In this document: one piece after another, positions 1 to 7,516 of the stretch | Numbering within the stretch: the stretch's first letter is position 1 | Layout of the letters: each line of letters begins with the position of its first letter | NCBI RefSeq assembly: GCF_004332155.1 | Contig: NZ_SJDV01000004.1 | Coordinates: 62,001 to 126,000 of the forward strand | Reading direction: 5' to 3' | Length of the DNA: 64,000 nucleotides | From: Gramella sp. KN1008 | GTDB taxonomy: Bacteria > Bacteroidota > Bacteroidia > Flavobacteriales > Flavobacteriaceae | Translations under genes and position numbers: made by a program | Notes under the pieces: generated by a model | Told to the model about the DNA's origin: nothing | Databases searched by the model: none | What the model saw: only the letters and a program-made list of their open reading frames with translations

Positions 1-192
1 TGCTACAGAATAGGTGTTTTGCCTAAGGGTTTCGGCATCCTTAATCTGGGTAAGGGAGTGCATGTCTGCAATAAAAATAAATGATTCATTATCTGGCTTA
101 TTGGTCATTTCTATCGCCGGCATGATTGCGCCTAAAAGATTGCCTAAGTGTGGTGTTCCCGTGCTTTGTACTCCTGTAAGTATTCTGGCCAT
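1..192 (-). CDS. trpS: tryptophan--tRNA ligase, N-terminal fragment (cut by window edge)
   Basis: Reading the minus strand from an ATG at 192 gives 64 residues open to the window edge. They begin MARILTGVQSTGTPHLGNLL and continue through a FIADMHSLT segment. This is the start of class I tryptophanyl-tRNA synthetase, which charges tRNA-Trp in the cytoplasm. The PHLGN segment is the HIGH-like ATP-binding signature, and the start matches where the family usually begins. Only the first fifth or so of a protein of about 320 residues is present, so the KMSKS loop cannot be checked. It diverges from the acyltransferase gene at 267. The plus-strand reading frame over this stretch is a shadow. Confidence 0.9.
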   Translation of the reverse strand, partial: MARILTGVQSTGTPHLGNLLGAIMPAIEMTNKPDNESFIFIADMHSLTQIKDAETLRQNTYSVA

Positions 193-253
193 TGACTTCT
201 CGAATTTTCCTGCAAAGGTAATTTTTTTATAGAATTCCCTCGGTTCATTTCAT

Positions 254-261
254 TACTTTTG
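254..261 (+). promoter_or_regulatory. TAnnTTTG -7 promoter element of the first acyltransferase gene
   Basis: TACTTTTG matches the Bacteroidota -7 consensus exactly. It ends only 5 bases before the ATG at 267, so the predicted transcript has almost no leader. Confidence 0.6.
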
Positions 262-266
262 GAGTC

Positions 267-1010
267 ATGAGTTATCTAAAAAAGGCGGGAATTCTATTAT
301 GGCGCATCTGGTTCTATATTCTGATGGTTATCCCAATAGTGATAATGCTCCCTTTTCTGCTTGTTTTCACCTCGGCTGAAAGATTCTATCCTCAATTCTT
401 TATCTGTGCACGTCTCTGGGCAAAGATAATCATACATGGAATGGGGTTTTCTGTAAAGGTGAATGCTGATGAATTTCCTGACAAACATAAAAGTTATATG
501 CTGGTGGCAAATCACACTTCCATGCTGGACATTATGCTCATGCTATATGTGATCAAACAACCGTTTGTGTTTATTGGGAAAAAGGAACTTAGTAAGATCC
601 CGGTTTTTGGATTTTTCTATCGAAGAACCTGTATCCTGGTTGACAGAAACAATCAGAGAAGTAAGAAGGATGCTTTTGATGAGGCCCAAAGAAGATTAAA
701 ACAGGAAAACAGTGTATGCATCTTTCCCGAAGGCGGGGTTCCGGATGATGAATCCATTGTTCTGGACGAGTTCAAAGATGGTGCATTCAGGCTGGCAATA
801 GAGCATCAGATCCCGATAGTGCCTTTAACCTTCCATGACACTAAGAAACGCTTCTCTTACACATTCTTTTCTGGAGGACCGGGAAAACTAAGAGTGAAGA
901 TCCATAACTTCGTTTGCACGGGAGGGCTTAAGCTGCAGGACCGGCGGCCGCTAAAAGAAAAGGTTCGTCAGGTGATACTTAAAGAACTTCAAAACCCTTC
1001 CATTTCTTAA
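267..1010 (+). CDS. plsC: 1-acyl-sn-glycerol-3-phosphate acyltransferase family protein
   Basis: This 247-residue protein belongs to the PlsC/LPLAT family, which acylates lysophosphatidic acid during phospholipid synthesis at the inner membrane. A hydrophobic segment at about residues 10-35 would anchor it. The catalytic HX4D motif is NHTSMLD (His83, Asp88), and the phosphate-binding FPEGG motif is at 153-157. Length is normal for the family. The gene stands alone, divergent from trpS, and its 3' end overlaps the convergent anti-sigma-like gene by 4 bases. A second, different PlsC homologue lies at 35864, so this one may prefer another acyl donor or lipid. The family call is firm; the exact substrate is inferred. 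Confidence 0.9.
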   Translation: MSYLKKAGILLWRIWFYILMVIPIVIMLPFLLVFTSAERFYPQFFICARLWAKIIIHGMGFSVKVNADEFPDKHKSYMLVANHTSMLDIMLMLYVIKQPFVFIGKKELSKIPVFGFFYRRTCILVDRNNQRSKKDAFDEAQRRLKQENSVCIFPEGGVPDDESIVLDEFKDGAFRLAIEHQIPIVPLTFHDTKKRFSYTFFSGGPGKLRVKIHNFVCTGGLKLQDRRPLKEKVRQVILKELQNPSIS

Positions 1011-2449
1011 AATTTAAGGTTCAGGCCGGAATAAATTCCGAAATTCACCGGCTGCACGTTGTTCACATTATTAAAGGTATTCAGCTGATATTTAAAGATT
1101 GGCTCAAGGCTAATACTAAATTGATCATTCAGTTTATAATCCATTCCAAGCCCGATGTTAGTACTAAAACTGGTACTATTAATATTGCTGGCTTCACCAA
1201 GGTTCGTGGAAGTGTTTCCTGCTACCAGGTCCAGCCGGTTTTTGTCGAGAAACAGGCTGCTTCCCCCCCCTATAAGATTGAGGCCAAATTTCTGGTCTAT
1301 TAGAACATATTCTACCTCAATTGGCACTTCTATAAAGCCAAATTGCTGATTGATCTCACCGGGTGTAAAGATAGAAGCTGCCAGGGAGTTCTGTGTGAAA
1401 GACCCGGAACTCATTTCGTTACCAGAGCGAGCGTTATTCCTTATCTGCACATTCTCTTCTGCAGGATTTACGTTATCCAGACTAACTCCTATTGCCGCAG
1501 GCGAATATGAAATATCCTGAATATTATAGCTCACATTGATCTTACTTACACCGGTTCTTATTCTGATCTTATCAGAGAGTTCGTAAGCGATCTTCATCCC
1601 ATAGGAAAGAGTGACCTCTGAAGACGATGCATTATTCGAAAATTGGGATGAAAGTTCGTTTCCACTTCCCATATTCTTATAGAAAATAGGTGCCGCGAAA
1701 GTTGAAAGTCTCAATCTTTTTGAATTGACCTCGGCTATTGCTTCTTCTTTTTCATCTTTTTTCTTCTCTTCTTCAAACCGGGCAAGTGCATTTTCTTCAG
1801 GGTCTTTTAGGAGGCTCTCTGTTTTGGTTGAATCTTTTTCGGCTTCGGCAATCATGCCGGAAGCCTCTTTAATTTTTACTTCCGGCTTTATTACCACTTT
1901 TTCTTTTTCATTTTGCCCTTGTTCCCTGACATTACTTTTTGTCTCTTCTGAAGCTAGTGCCGATTCCTGCTGATCGATATATACCGGATCATTATTGGAA
2001 CTGTTCGTTTTTTTAGATCGATTATTCTTTGATGTGGAAGATGAATTGGAAGAATTTTCCAGAGATGAGCTGGTACTTTCAACTTTATCTTTTAATTCAT
2101 CTGCCTCCTCAGAGGCTACCTGATTTTCGAGATTTCCATCTTCGGAAGCACCTTTTTGGTCATAGGTTCCTGTATTTTCTCCGTCCTGATTTTCAGGATT
2201 TTCAAATACTACTCCAGGGCCATTCTGATTTATTTTCTGATTTTGTATGAAAAGAACGCTGGCCAGAATTACAGCGATAACCGCTGCGACACCTCCCAGT
2301 TTCATCCATAGAGGAATGACAAAAGCTTTCTTTTCTTTTTTCTCGTCCAGTTTTGAAGTGATGTTATCCCAGACTTTCTCTCTGGGTTCTCTTTCAAAAT
2401 CCTTGAACTTTTCCTGAAAAATCCGGTCTATGTTCTTCTTTTCTTTCAT
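1007..2449 (-). CDS. membrane protein with anti-sigma-like N-terminus and outer-membrane beta-barrel-like C-terminus
   Basis: This 480-residue protein has three visible parts. Residues 1-44 are charged and cytosolic-looking, and residues 45-68 form a single membrane helix. Residues 70-245 are a low-complexity acidic, Ser/Asn/Lys/Glu-rich linker. The last 235 residues alternate in a beta pattern (SYGMKIAYEL, NIGLGMDYKL, FSISLEPIFKYQL) and end in Phe, as outer-membrane barrels do. The gene overlaps the upstream ECF sigma gene by 4 bases (ATGA), the usual place for an anti-sigma factor. I infer that it binds the sigma factor at its N-terminus and senses the envelope at its C-terminus. Sigma plus barrel-protein pairs are known in Bacteroidota, but binding is not proven here. 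Confidence 0.65.
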   Translation of the reverse strand: MKEKKNIDRIFQEKFKDFEREPREKVWDNITSKLDEKKEKKAFVIPLWMKLGGVAAVIAVILASVLFIQNQKINQNGPGVVFENPENQDGENTGTYDQKGASEDGNLENQVASEEADELKDKVESTSSSLENSSNSSSTSKNNRSKKTNSSNNDPVYIDQQESALASEETKSNVREQGQNEKEKVVIKPEVKIKEASGMIAEAEKDSTKTESLLKDPEENALARFEEEKKKDEKEEAIAEVNSKRLRLSTFAAPIFYKNMGSGNELSSQFSNNASSSEVTLSYGMKIAYELSDKIRIRTGVSKINVSYNIQDISYSPAAIGVSLDNVNPAEENVQIRNNARSGNEMSSGSFTQNSLAASIFTPGEINQQFGFIEVPIEVEYVLIDQKFGLNLIGGGSSLFLDKNRLDLVAGNTSTNLGEASNINSTSFSTNIGLGMDYKLNDQFSISLEPIFKYQLNTFNNVNNVQPVNFGIYSGLNLKF

Positions 2450-2991
2450 GATGATTGAGCCGAATTTTGAATATTCTGGGTTCTTTCAATTCTATCTTTT
2501 AATGCCATTCTTGCCCTGGCAAGATTGGATTTTGAGGTTCCTTCAGAGATATTTAAAAGCTCTGCGATTTCCTTATGCGAGTAGCCATCCAGTACATAAA
2601 GGTTAAAAACCTGCCTGTAACGGTCTGGAAGACCCTGTACACATTCCAGGAGAAAGTCCACCGAAAGCTCTTCAGTTTCTACTTCTATATCTTCTTCAGG
2701 GAGGTGGCTTTCGTTCGTAATGCCATATACCTTTTGTTGCCGGTGCTTTTGCAATGCGGTATTTATAATTATCCTTTTCATCCAGCCTTCAAAAGATCCT
2801 GTATCTTTATACTGGGCTATTTTCTCAAATATGGTGACAAATCCATCCTGTAGATTGTCTTCCGCCTGCTGGCGGTTATCAGAATATTTGAGGCACAACC
2901 CAAAGAGCTTTGCCGCATATAGGCGATAAAGCTGTTCCTGTGCATTTCTATCCTGTTTTTTGCACTTGAGAATAAGATCTTTTAACCCCAC
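2446..2991 (-). CDS. ECF-type RNA polymerase sigma-70 factor
   Basis: This 181-residue ECF sigma factor carries region 2 at about residues 20-85 (LYAAKLFGLCLKYSDNRQQA, then DNLQDGF and the WMKRIIINTAL segment). Region 4 is a helix-turn-helix at about 115-165 (LPDRYRQVFNLYVLDGYSHK, then EIAELL and GTSKSNLARAR). It would direct core RNA polymerase to an extracytoplasmic regulon. The start is GTG at 2991: a TAA lies immediately upstream in frame, so no earlier start is possible. It is translationally coupled to the membrane partner by a 4-base overlap. The regulated genes cannot be read from this window. Confidence 0.9.
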   Translation of the reverse strand: MGLKDLILKCKKQDRNAQEQLYRLYAAKLFGLCLKYSDNRQQAEDNLQDGFVTIFEKIAQYKDTGSFEGWMKRIIINTALQKHRQQKVYGITNESHLPEEDIEVETEELSVDFLLECVQGLPDRYRQVFNLYVLDGYSHKEIAELLNISEGTSKSNLARARMALKDRIERTQNIQNSAQSS

Positions 2992-3033
2992 TTAAAAGAT
3001 GTATGACTTAAATTTAATTAGCTACTACTTTGT

Positions 3034-3471
3034 CTATACTTCAGGCTGACCAACAGGAACAACCACCGTTTCGTAAACTGCTTCGCCTCCGGCTTCTCCA
3101 ATAAGAAATTTAAAGGTATAATCCTCTTCCTCAGTTATCGGAATGGTAAATTTAGTGGTTCCTTCATCGCCTTCTACAGTATCATCACAAGAGGTACCCA
3201 ACTCAATCGCTGCAATCGCTGCAACGTAGATAGTTCTAACATCTTCTCCCGTGTTTCCGGCTCTTCTCGCATCAATACCAGCAAAATTGTGACACGCCGA
3301 AGGTAGTGAATATGTTACTGTAACTTCATAGGTCTCTCCTAACTCAAATTGATCTGGTAAATTATTCGAAATAATTTCCGCAATATCGTATTCAAAAGAA
3401 GGACCCTCATCATCTACCGAACAACTCGTAAATGATAGAGCTAAAAATAGAATAAATACATTTTTTTTCAT
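3034..3471 (-). CDS. small exported lipoprotein of unknown function
   Basis: Starting at the internal ATG at 3471 gives 145 residues beginning MKKNVFILFLALSFTSC, a lipoprotein signal peptide with the lipobox Cys at residue 17. The longer frame from 3525 would place 18 extra residues before the signal and is unlikely. The mature part is acidic and beta-rich, with two further cysteines (SACHNF and TSCDD) that could form a disulfide. I do not recognise a named domain. It lies downstream of recA but is separated by a terminator hairpin, and faces the sigma operon in tandem. Function unknown. Confidence 0.7.
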   Translation of the reverse strand: MKKNVFILFLALSFTSCSVDDEGPSFEYDIAEIISNNLPDQFELGETYEVTVTYSLPSACHNFAGIDARRAGNTGEDVRTIYVAAIAAIELGTSCDDTVEGDEGTTKFTIPITEEEDYTFKFLIGEAGGEAVYETVVVPVGQPEV

Positions 3472-3530
3472 CAGATTATATGCTTTTGTTAGTAGATACA
3501 TATAATTGAAAATGGTTGCGTGCAAAACAA

Positions 3531-3555
3531 AAAAAATCCCCGTGAGGGGATTTTT
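3531..3555 (-). terminator. rho-independent terminator after recA
   Basis: On the minus strand a stem pairs bases 3532-3541 with 3546-3555 (CCCC/GGGG core plus A/T arms, 4-base loop), followed by a T run. It begins two bases past the recA stop codon. Confidence 0.85.
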
Positions 3556-3557
3556 AA

Positions 3558-4571
3558 TTATTGCTTCGCGATCTTGATCGCATTTTTGATCTTTTCTTCG
3601 AGCTCTTCCATCAGGTCGGGATTGTCTTTAAGTAAAATCTTCACAGCGTCCCTTCCCTGTCCCAGTTTAGTGTCTTCATAACTGAACCAGGATCCACTCT
3701 TTTTAATGATTTCATAATCAACACCAATATCGATGATCTCCCCAATCTTGGATACACCTTCACCATACATGATGTCGAATTCTGCAGTTTTGAATGGTGG
3801 AGCTACCTTGTTCTTTACCACTTTTACCCTTGTTTTGTTTCCGGTCACTTCGTTACTGCTATCCTTGATCTGAGTAGACCTTCTGATATCAAGTCTAACT
3901 GAAGCATAGAATTTTAGTGCATTTCCACCGGTAGTCGTTTCAGGATTACCGAACATCACACCAATTTTCTCCCTTAACTGGTTAATGAAAATCACCGTGC
4001 AGTTGGTTTTACTAATAGAGGAGGTAAGCTTTCTTAGGGCCTGAGACATTAACCTCGCGTGAAGCCCCATCTTGGAATCTCCCATTTCTCCTTCGATCTC
4101 ACTTTTTGGAGTAAGTGCCGCCACCGAGTCGATCACTATTATATCTATTGCGCCTGAACGAATAAGGTTATCGGTTATTTCAAGAGCCTGCTCCCCGTTA
4201 TCCGGTTGAGAAATAATAAGATTATCGATATCTACATCAAGCTTTTCCGCATAGAATCTGTCAAAAGCATGTTCGGCATCAATAAAAGCTGCAATTCCTC
4301 CCTTTTTTTGTGCTTCGGCAATAGCATGAAGGGTAAGAGTTGTTTTACCGGAAGATTCGGGACCGTAGATCTCGATAACCCTTCCTCGTGGATAACCGCC
4401 CACTCCTAAGGCAAGGTCAAGACCAAGGGAACCAGTAGAAATAGCCTCTACATCAGCTACGGCCTGGTCGCTCATTTTCATGACTGTACCTTTACCGTAG
4501 GTCTTATCCATTTTATCCAGGGTAAGCTTTAAAGCCTTTAATTTTGCTTCTTTCTCTTTATCGTTACTCAT
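3558..4571 (-). CDS. recA: recombinase RecA
   Basis: RecA, 337 residues, forms ATP-dependent filaments on single-stranded DNA for strand exchange and for triggering SOS cleavage. The Walker A motif [10 protein letters not shown] is at about residues 70-79, the Walker B region [10 protein letters not shown] at about 144-153, and the L1/L2 loop regions (EGEMGD and GGNALKFY) are intact. Length and composition are typical. The 170-base upstream region diverges from the U32 family gene; I found no exact TAnnTTTG element for recA there. It ends in a strong terminator and is monocistronic. Confidence 0.98.
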   Translation of the reverse strand: MSNDKEKEAKLKALKLTLDKMDKTYGKGTVMKMSDQAVADVEAISTGSLGLDLALGVGGYPRGRVIEIYGPESSGKTTLTLHAIAEAQKKGGIAAFIDAEHAFDRFYAEKLDVDIDNLIISQPDNGEQALEITDNLIRSGAIDIIVIDSVAALTPKSEIEGEMGDSKMGLHARLMSQALRKLTSSISKTNCTVIFINQLREKIGVMFGNPETTTGGNALKFYASVRLDIRRSTQIKDSSNEVTGNKTRVKVVKNKVAPPFKTAEFDIMYGEGVSKIGEIIDIGVDYEIIKKSGSWFSYEDTKLGQGRDAVKILLKDNPDLMEELEEKIKNAIKIAKQ

Positions 4572-4736
4572 GTATGAATTTTATTTTTAATAAATAAGGT
4601 CTGCTAAAATACTATAAGTTTTTCTTCAATACAATAAAACTTATCAATGTTTTTTGGAATTATTCCAAAATTATGGAATATGTAGATGGCTGTGCCAAAT
4701 AATATGCTGTCCAACCTCTAATCAATTGAAATGATG

Positions 4737-4744
4737 TATCTTTG
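4737..4744 (+). promoter_or_regulatory. TAnnTTTG -7 element of the trhP-ferredoxin-trhO cluster
   Basis: TATCTTTG is an exact consensus match. It covers the TTG at 4742 that would be the most upstream start of the next frame, so translation must begin at the ATG at 4766, leaving a leader of about 15 bases. Confidence 0.7.
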
Positions 4745-4765
4745 CGCACCCTAAATTTATTGGTT

Positions 4766-6007
4766 ATGACCAGTTCAGGAAAAATAGAGCTGATGGCTCC
4801 GGCGGGTAACTTTGAAAGCCTGCAGGCGGCCCTTGATAACGGTGCCGATTCGGTTTATTTTGGTGTTGAACAATTGAATATGCGTGCCCGTGCAAGCATT
4901 AACTTCACTATTGAAGATCTTGCCGAAATTGTTAAAAGATGTGAGGCAAAAAATGTAAGAACCTATCTTACCCTTAACACTATTATTTATGATCACGACC
5001 TGTCTATCATCAGAACTCTGATAGATAGTGCGAAAAACGCTAATGTGACCGCGGTTATTGCGATGGACCAGGCGGTTATTGCCTATGCGCGTCAGGTTGG
5101 TATGGAAGTTCATATCTCTACCCAGATAAACATTACCAATATTGAAACGGTGCGTTTCTATTCCATGTTTGCCGATACCATGGTAATGAGCAGGGAGCTA
5201 AGTTTACGGCAGGTAAAAAAGATCTGCGAACAAATAGAAAAAGAGCAGATAAAAGGACCTTCAGGTAACCTGGTGGAGATCGAAATATTTGGGCACGGAG
5301 CTCTGTGTATGGCTGTTTCCGGAAAATGTTACCTGAGTCTGCATTCACACAATTCTTCAGCCAACAGAGGTGCCTGTAAACAGAACTGCAGGAAGAAATA
5401 TACGGTGATAGATCAGGAATCCGGTTTTGAAATAGAACTGGACAATGAGTATATGATGTCGCCCAAAGATCTATGTACGCTGGATTTTCTGGATCAGGTA
5501 ATAGATACGGGAGCAAAGGTCTTAAAGATAGAGGGCCGGGGAAGGGCACCTGAATATGTGGCGAAGGTAATTAAGAGCTACAGGGAAGCTATTGATGCCT
5601 ACTATGATGGATCTTATAGTGAAGAAAAGGTAGCCTCCTGGATGGAAGAACTTAAGAAAGTCTATAATCGAGGATTCTGGAGTGGCTATTACCTGGGTCA
5701 GAAACTTGGTGAATGGAGTGAAGGTTCCGGTTCTCATGCGACACAGAAGAAAGTGTATATAGGTAAGGGAGCTCATTATTTTCCAAAATCGGGCATTGGT
5801 GAGTTCAAAATCGAGGCCTATGATATTAAACTGGGAGACCGTCTTCTGGTTACGGGTCCTACCACCGGGGTGAAAGAGTTCGATCTTGAGGAACTAATGG
5901 TAGATGAAAAAGTTTCTGAAGTAGCCTCGAAAGGTGATTCCTGTACAATTCCCCTTGATTTCAGACTTCGCTTATCAGATAAACTCTATAAAATTGTGAA
6001 AGCCTAA
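4766..6007 (+). CDS. trhP: peptidase U32 family protein, probable prephenate-dependent tRNA uridine(34) hydroxylase
   Basis: This 413-residue protein of the U32 family resembles TrhP (YegQ), the prephenate-dependent, oxygen-independent enzyme that makes 5-hydroxyuridine at tRNA position 34. The family signature is visible as EIFGHGALCMAVSGKC, followed by NRGACKQNC, whose cysteines fit Fe-S ligands. U32 members were once called collagenases, but no protease triad is evident. The start at 4766 follows from the promoter element overlapping the upstream TTG. Its stop overlaps the ferredoxin start (TAATG), and trhO follows 38 bases later. That context strongly favours tRNA hydroxylation over RlhA-type rRNA hydroxylation. 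Confidence 0.85.
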   Translation: MTSSGKIELMAPAGNFESLQAALDNGADSVYFGVEQLNMRARASINFTIEDLAEIVKRCEAKNVRTYLTLNTIIYDHDLSIIRTLIDSAKNANVTAVIAMDQAVIAYARQVGMEVHISTQINITNIETVRFYSMFADTMVMSRELSLRQVKKICEQIEKEQIKGPSGNLVEIEIFGHGALCMAVSGKCYLSLHSHNSSANRGACKQNCRKKYTVIDQESGFEIELDNEYMMSPKDLCTLDFLDQVIDTGAKVLKIEGRGRAPEYVAKVIKSYREAIDAYYDGSYSEEKVASWMEELKKVYNRGFWSGYYLGQKLGEWSEGSGSHATQKKVYIGKGAHYFPKSGIGEFKIEAYDIKLGDRLLVTGPTTGVKEFDLEELMVDEKVSEVASKGDSCTIPLDFRLRLSDKLYKIVKA

Positions 6008-6237
6008 TGGTAGTTGTAACTTTGCAGCGTCAAAAATGTATTGGTTGTAATTACTGTGTAGAGATGGCACCGGCTCAATTCCAGATGTCTAAAAAAGACG
6101 GGAAGAGCGTGTTGCTCCGCTCTAATGAAAAAAAGGGATTTTATACCCTTAAATCACACGATAACAGTATCTTTGACCCCTGTTTACAGGCACAGAAAGC
6201 CTGTCCGGTAAAGATAATTACCGCGAAAATGATATAA
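6007..6237 (+). CDS. small 4Fe-4S single-cluster ferredoxin
   Basis: A 76-residue ferredoxin with CIGCNYC at residues 11-17 (CxxCxxC) and a later Cys-Pro (ACPVKI), the pattern of single-cluster ferredoxins. It overlaps the trhP stop codon by one base (TAATG), so the two are probably translationally coupled. I infer it supplies electrons to, or helps maintain, the Fe-S centre of TrhP. Such a partner is not part of the described E. coli system. A general redox role cannot be excluded. Confidence 0.88.
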   Translation: MVVVTLQRQKCIGCNYCVEMAPAQFQMSKKDGKSVLLRSNEKKGFYTLKSHDNSIFDPCLQAQKACPVKIITAKMI

Positions 6238-6275
6238 ATAAAATAAATCTTTAACTCTTAAAATATTAGTATAGC

Positions 6276-7307
6276 ATGCAACTGTACAATAAATTAAGCG
6301 CTAAAGAAAGAGAAGCTCTTTTAGAAGAAGCCGGCGAAGACAGGCTTACGCTCTCTTTTTACGCTTACGCTAAGATCGGGAATCCTGAATTATTCCGAAA
6401 TCACTTATTCATAGCCTGGGACCAGATGGATGTACTGGGAAGGATTTATGTTGCTCATGAAGGTATCAATGCCCAGCTTTCAGTTCCTGCCAAACGTTTC
6501 AATGAATTCAAGGCCTTTATAGACGATATTTATTTTCTGAAAGATGTACGCTTGAATATCGCCATAGAACACGATATCAAATCTTTCCTTAAGCTTAAGG
6601 TGAAGGTGCGTACTAAGATCGTGGCGGATGGACTGAATGATGAAACTTTTGATGTTACCAACAAAGGTGTACATGTAGATGCCAGGAAGTTCAACGAACT
6701 TATCAGCGATCCCAATACGGTACTGGTTGATATGAGAAACCATTATGAAAGTGAAATTGGTCATTTTCAAGGAGCAATAACTCCAGATGTGGATACTTTC
6801 CGGGATTCTTTGCCTATCATAGAAGAAGATCTTAAGGAACATAAGGAAGACAAGAATCTGGTGATGTACTGTACCGGTGGAATTCGTTGTGAAAAAGCCA
6901 GTGCATATTACAAGCACCGTGGCTTCAAAAACGTGTATCAGCTGGAGGGTGGAATTATTGAATACACCCGACAGGTACAGAACCAGAACCTGGAAAATAA
7001 ATTTATCGGGAAGAATTTTGTTTTCGATCATCGTCGTGCCGAAAGAATTTCAGAAGATGTGATTGCTCAGTGCCACCAGTGCGGTAAGGCCTGTGATACT
7101 CATGTGAACTGTGCCAACGAGGCATGCCATTTGTTATTCATTCAGTGTGAAGAATGTGCTGAGAAAATGAATAATTGCTGTTCAGATAAGTGTAAGGAAA
7201 TCGCGGCATTGCCCTACGAGGAACAGAAAAAACTTCGCAAGGGTAAAGGTGCCAGCAATAAGATTTTCAAAAAGGGGAGGTCTGAGGTTCTGCTGTTTAA
7301 GCAGTAG
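6276..7307 (+). CDS. trhO: oxygen-dependent tRNA uridine(34) hydroxylase (rhodanese family)
   Basis: TrhO (YceA family), 343 residues, converts tRNA U34 to 5-hydroxyuridine using molecular oxygen. The N-terminal acylphosphatase-like part spans about residues 1-115 (NHLFIAWDQMDVLGRIYVAHEGIN). The central rhodanese domain carries the loop CTGGIRCEKA, with the catalytic Cys. The C-terminal part is cysteine-rich (CHQCGKACDTHVNC, CEECAEKMNNCC), suggesting zinc binding. It is 38 bases downstream of the ferredoxin and in the same orientation, so probably one operon with the oxygen-independent TrhP. Length agrees with E. coli TrhO. Confidence 0.92.
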   Translation: MQLYNKLSAKEREALLEEAGEDRLTLSFYAYAKIGNPELFRNHLFIAWDQMDVLGRIYVAHEGINAQLSVPAKRFNEFKAFIDDIYFLKDVRLNIAIEHDIKSFLKLKVKVRTKIVADGLNDETFDVTNKGVHVDARKFNELISDPNTVLVDMRNHYESEIGHFQGAITPDVDTFRDSLPIIEEDLKEHKEDKNLVMYCTGGIRCEKASAYYKHRGFKNVYQLEGGIIEYTRQVQNQNLENKFIGKNFVFDHRRAERISEDVIAQCHQCGKACDTHVNCANEACHLLFIQCEECAEKMNNCCSDKCKEIAALPYEEQKKLRKGKGASNKIFKKGRSEVLLFKQ

Positions 7308-7377
7308 CTTTCTTTTTCTAAATGGCGTTGCCAATTAATATTGGTATATTTACCTTGAAAATTTTTTATGAACCTCA

Positions 7378-7501
7378 AGGAGGTGCTTTATTTAGTAGCG
7401 TCGGGCTGTGAAACATAGCCTGTTGGAGATGAAGTTGATTCTGCAATTAATGCCTGTGGGCAGGACAGAGTGATGTGACTTACGCTTTAAAGTAACTTCC
7501 T
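7378..7501 (+). ncRNA. candidate structured RNA or ricT leader, family not identified
   Basis: The 209-base gap between trhO and ricT holds a multi-part fold. The terminal helix pairs AGGAGGT (7378-7384) with ACTTCCT (7495-7501), continues with CTTTA (7386-7390) and TAAAG (7488-7492), then AGCGT (7397-7401) with ACGCT (7482-7486). Inside is a hairpin GGCTGTG-AAA-CATAGCC (7404-7420) and a second short hairpin TGCC/GGCA near 7451-7461. Three nested helices plus internal hairpins over 124 bases are more than I expect by chance. It does not contain the SRP RNA loop signature and I cannot match it to 6S RNA or a named riboswitch. It could be an independent small RNA or a leader controlling ricT. 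The only short reading frame here (from 7368) has 16 codons. Confidence 0.5.
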
Positions 7502-7516
7502 CAATATATATAATAT

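Noticed and set aside
14..232. Plus-strand 72-codon frame at the left edge
   Set aside because: It lies antisense to the clear TrpRS N-terminus and has no recognisable protein features.
1725..1973. Antisense serine/phenylalanine-rich frame inside the anti-sigma-like gene
   Set aside because: A by-product of the low-complexity Glu/Lys-rich linker on the other strand.
7368..7418. 16-codon frame beginning at the ATG at 7368, as a leader peptide for ricT
   Set aside because: Too short to support, and it overlaps the helices of the structured RNA candidate.
7378..7501. Identification of the structured region as SRP RNA, 6S RNA or a named riboswitch
   Set aside because: The SRP apical loop sequence is absent, and I could not match the fold to 6S or a riboswitch core.
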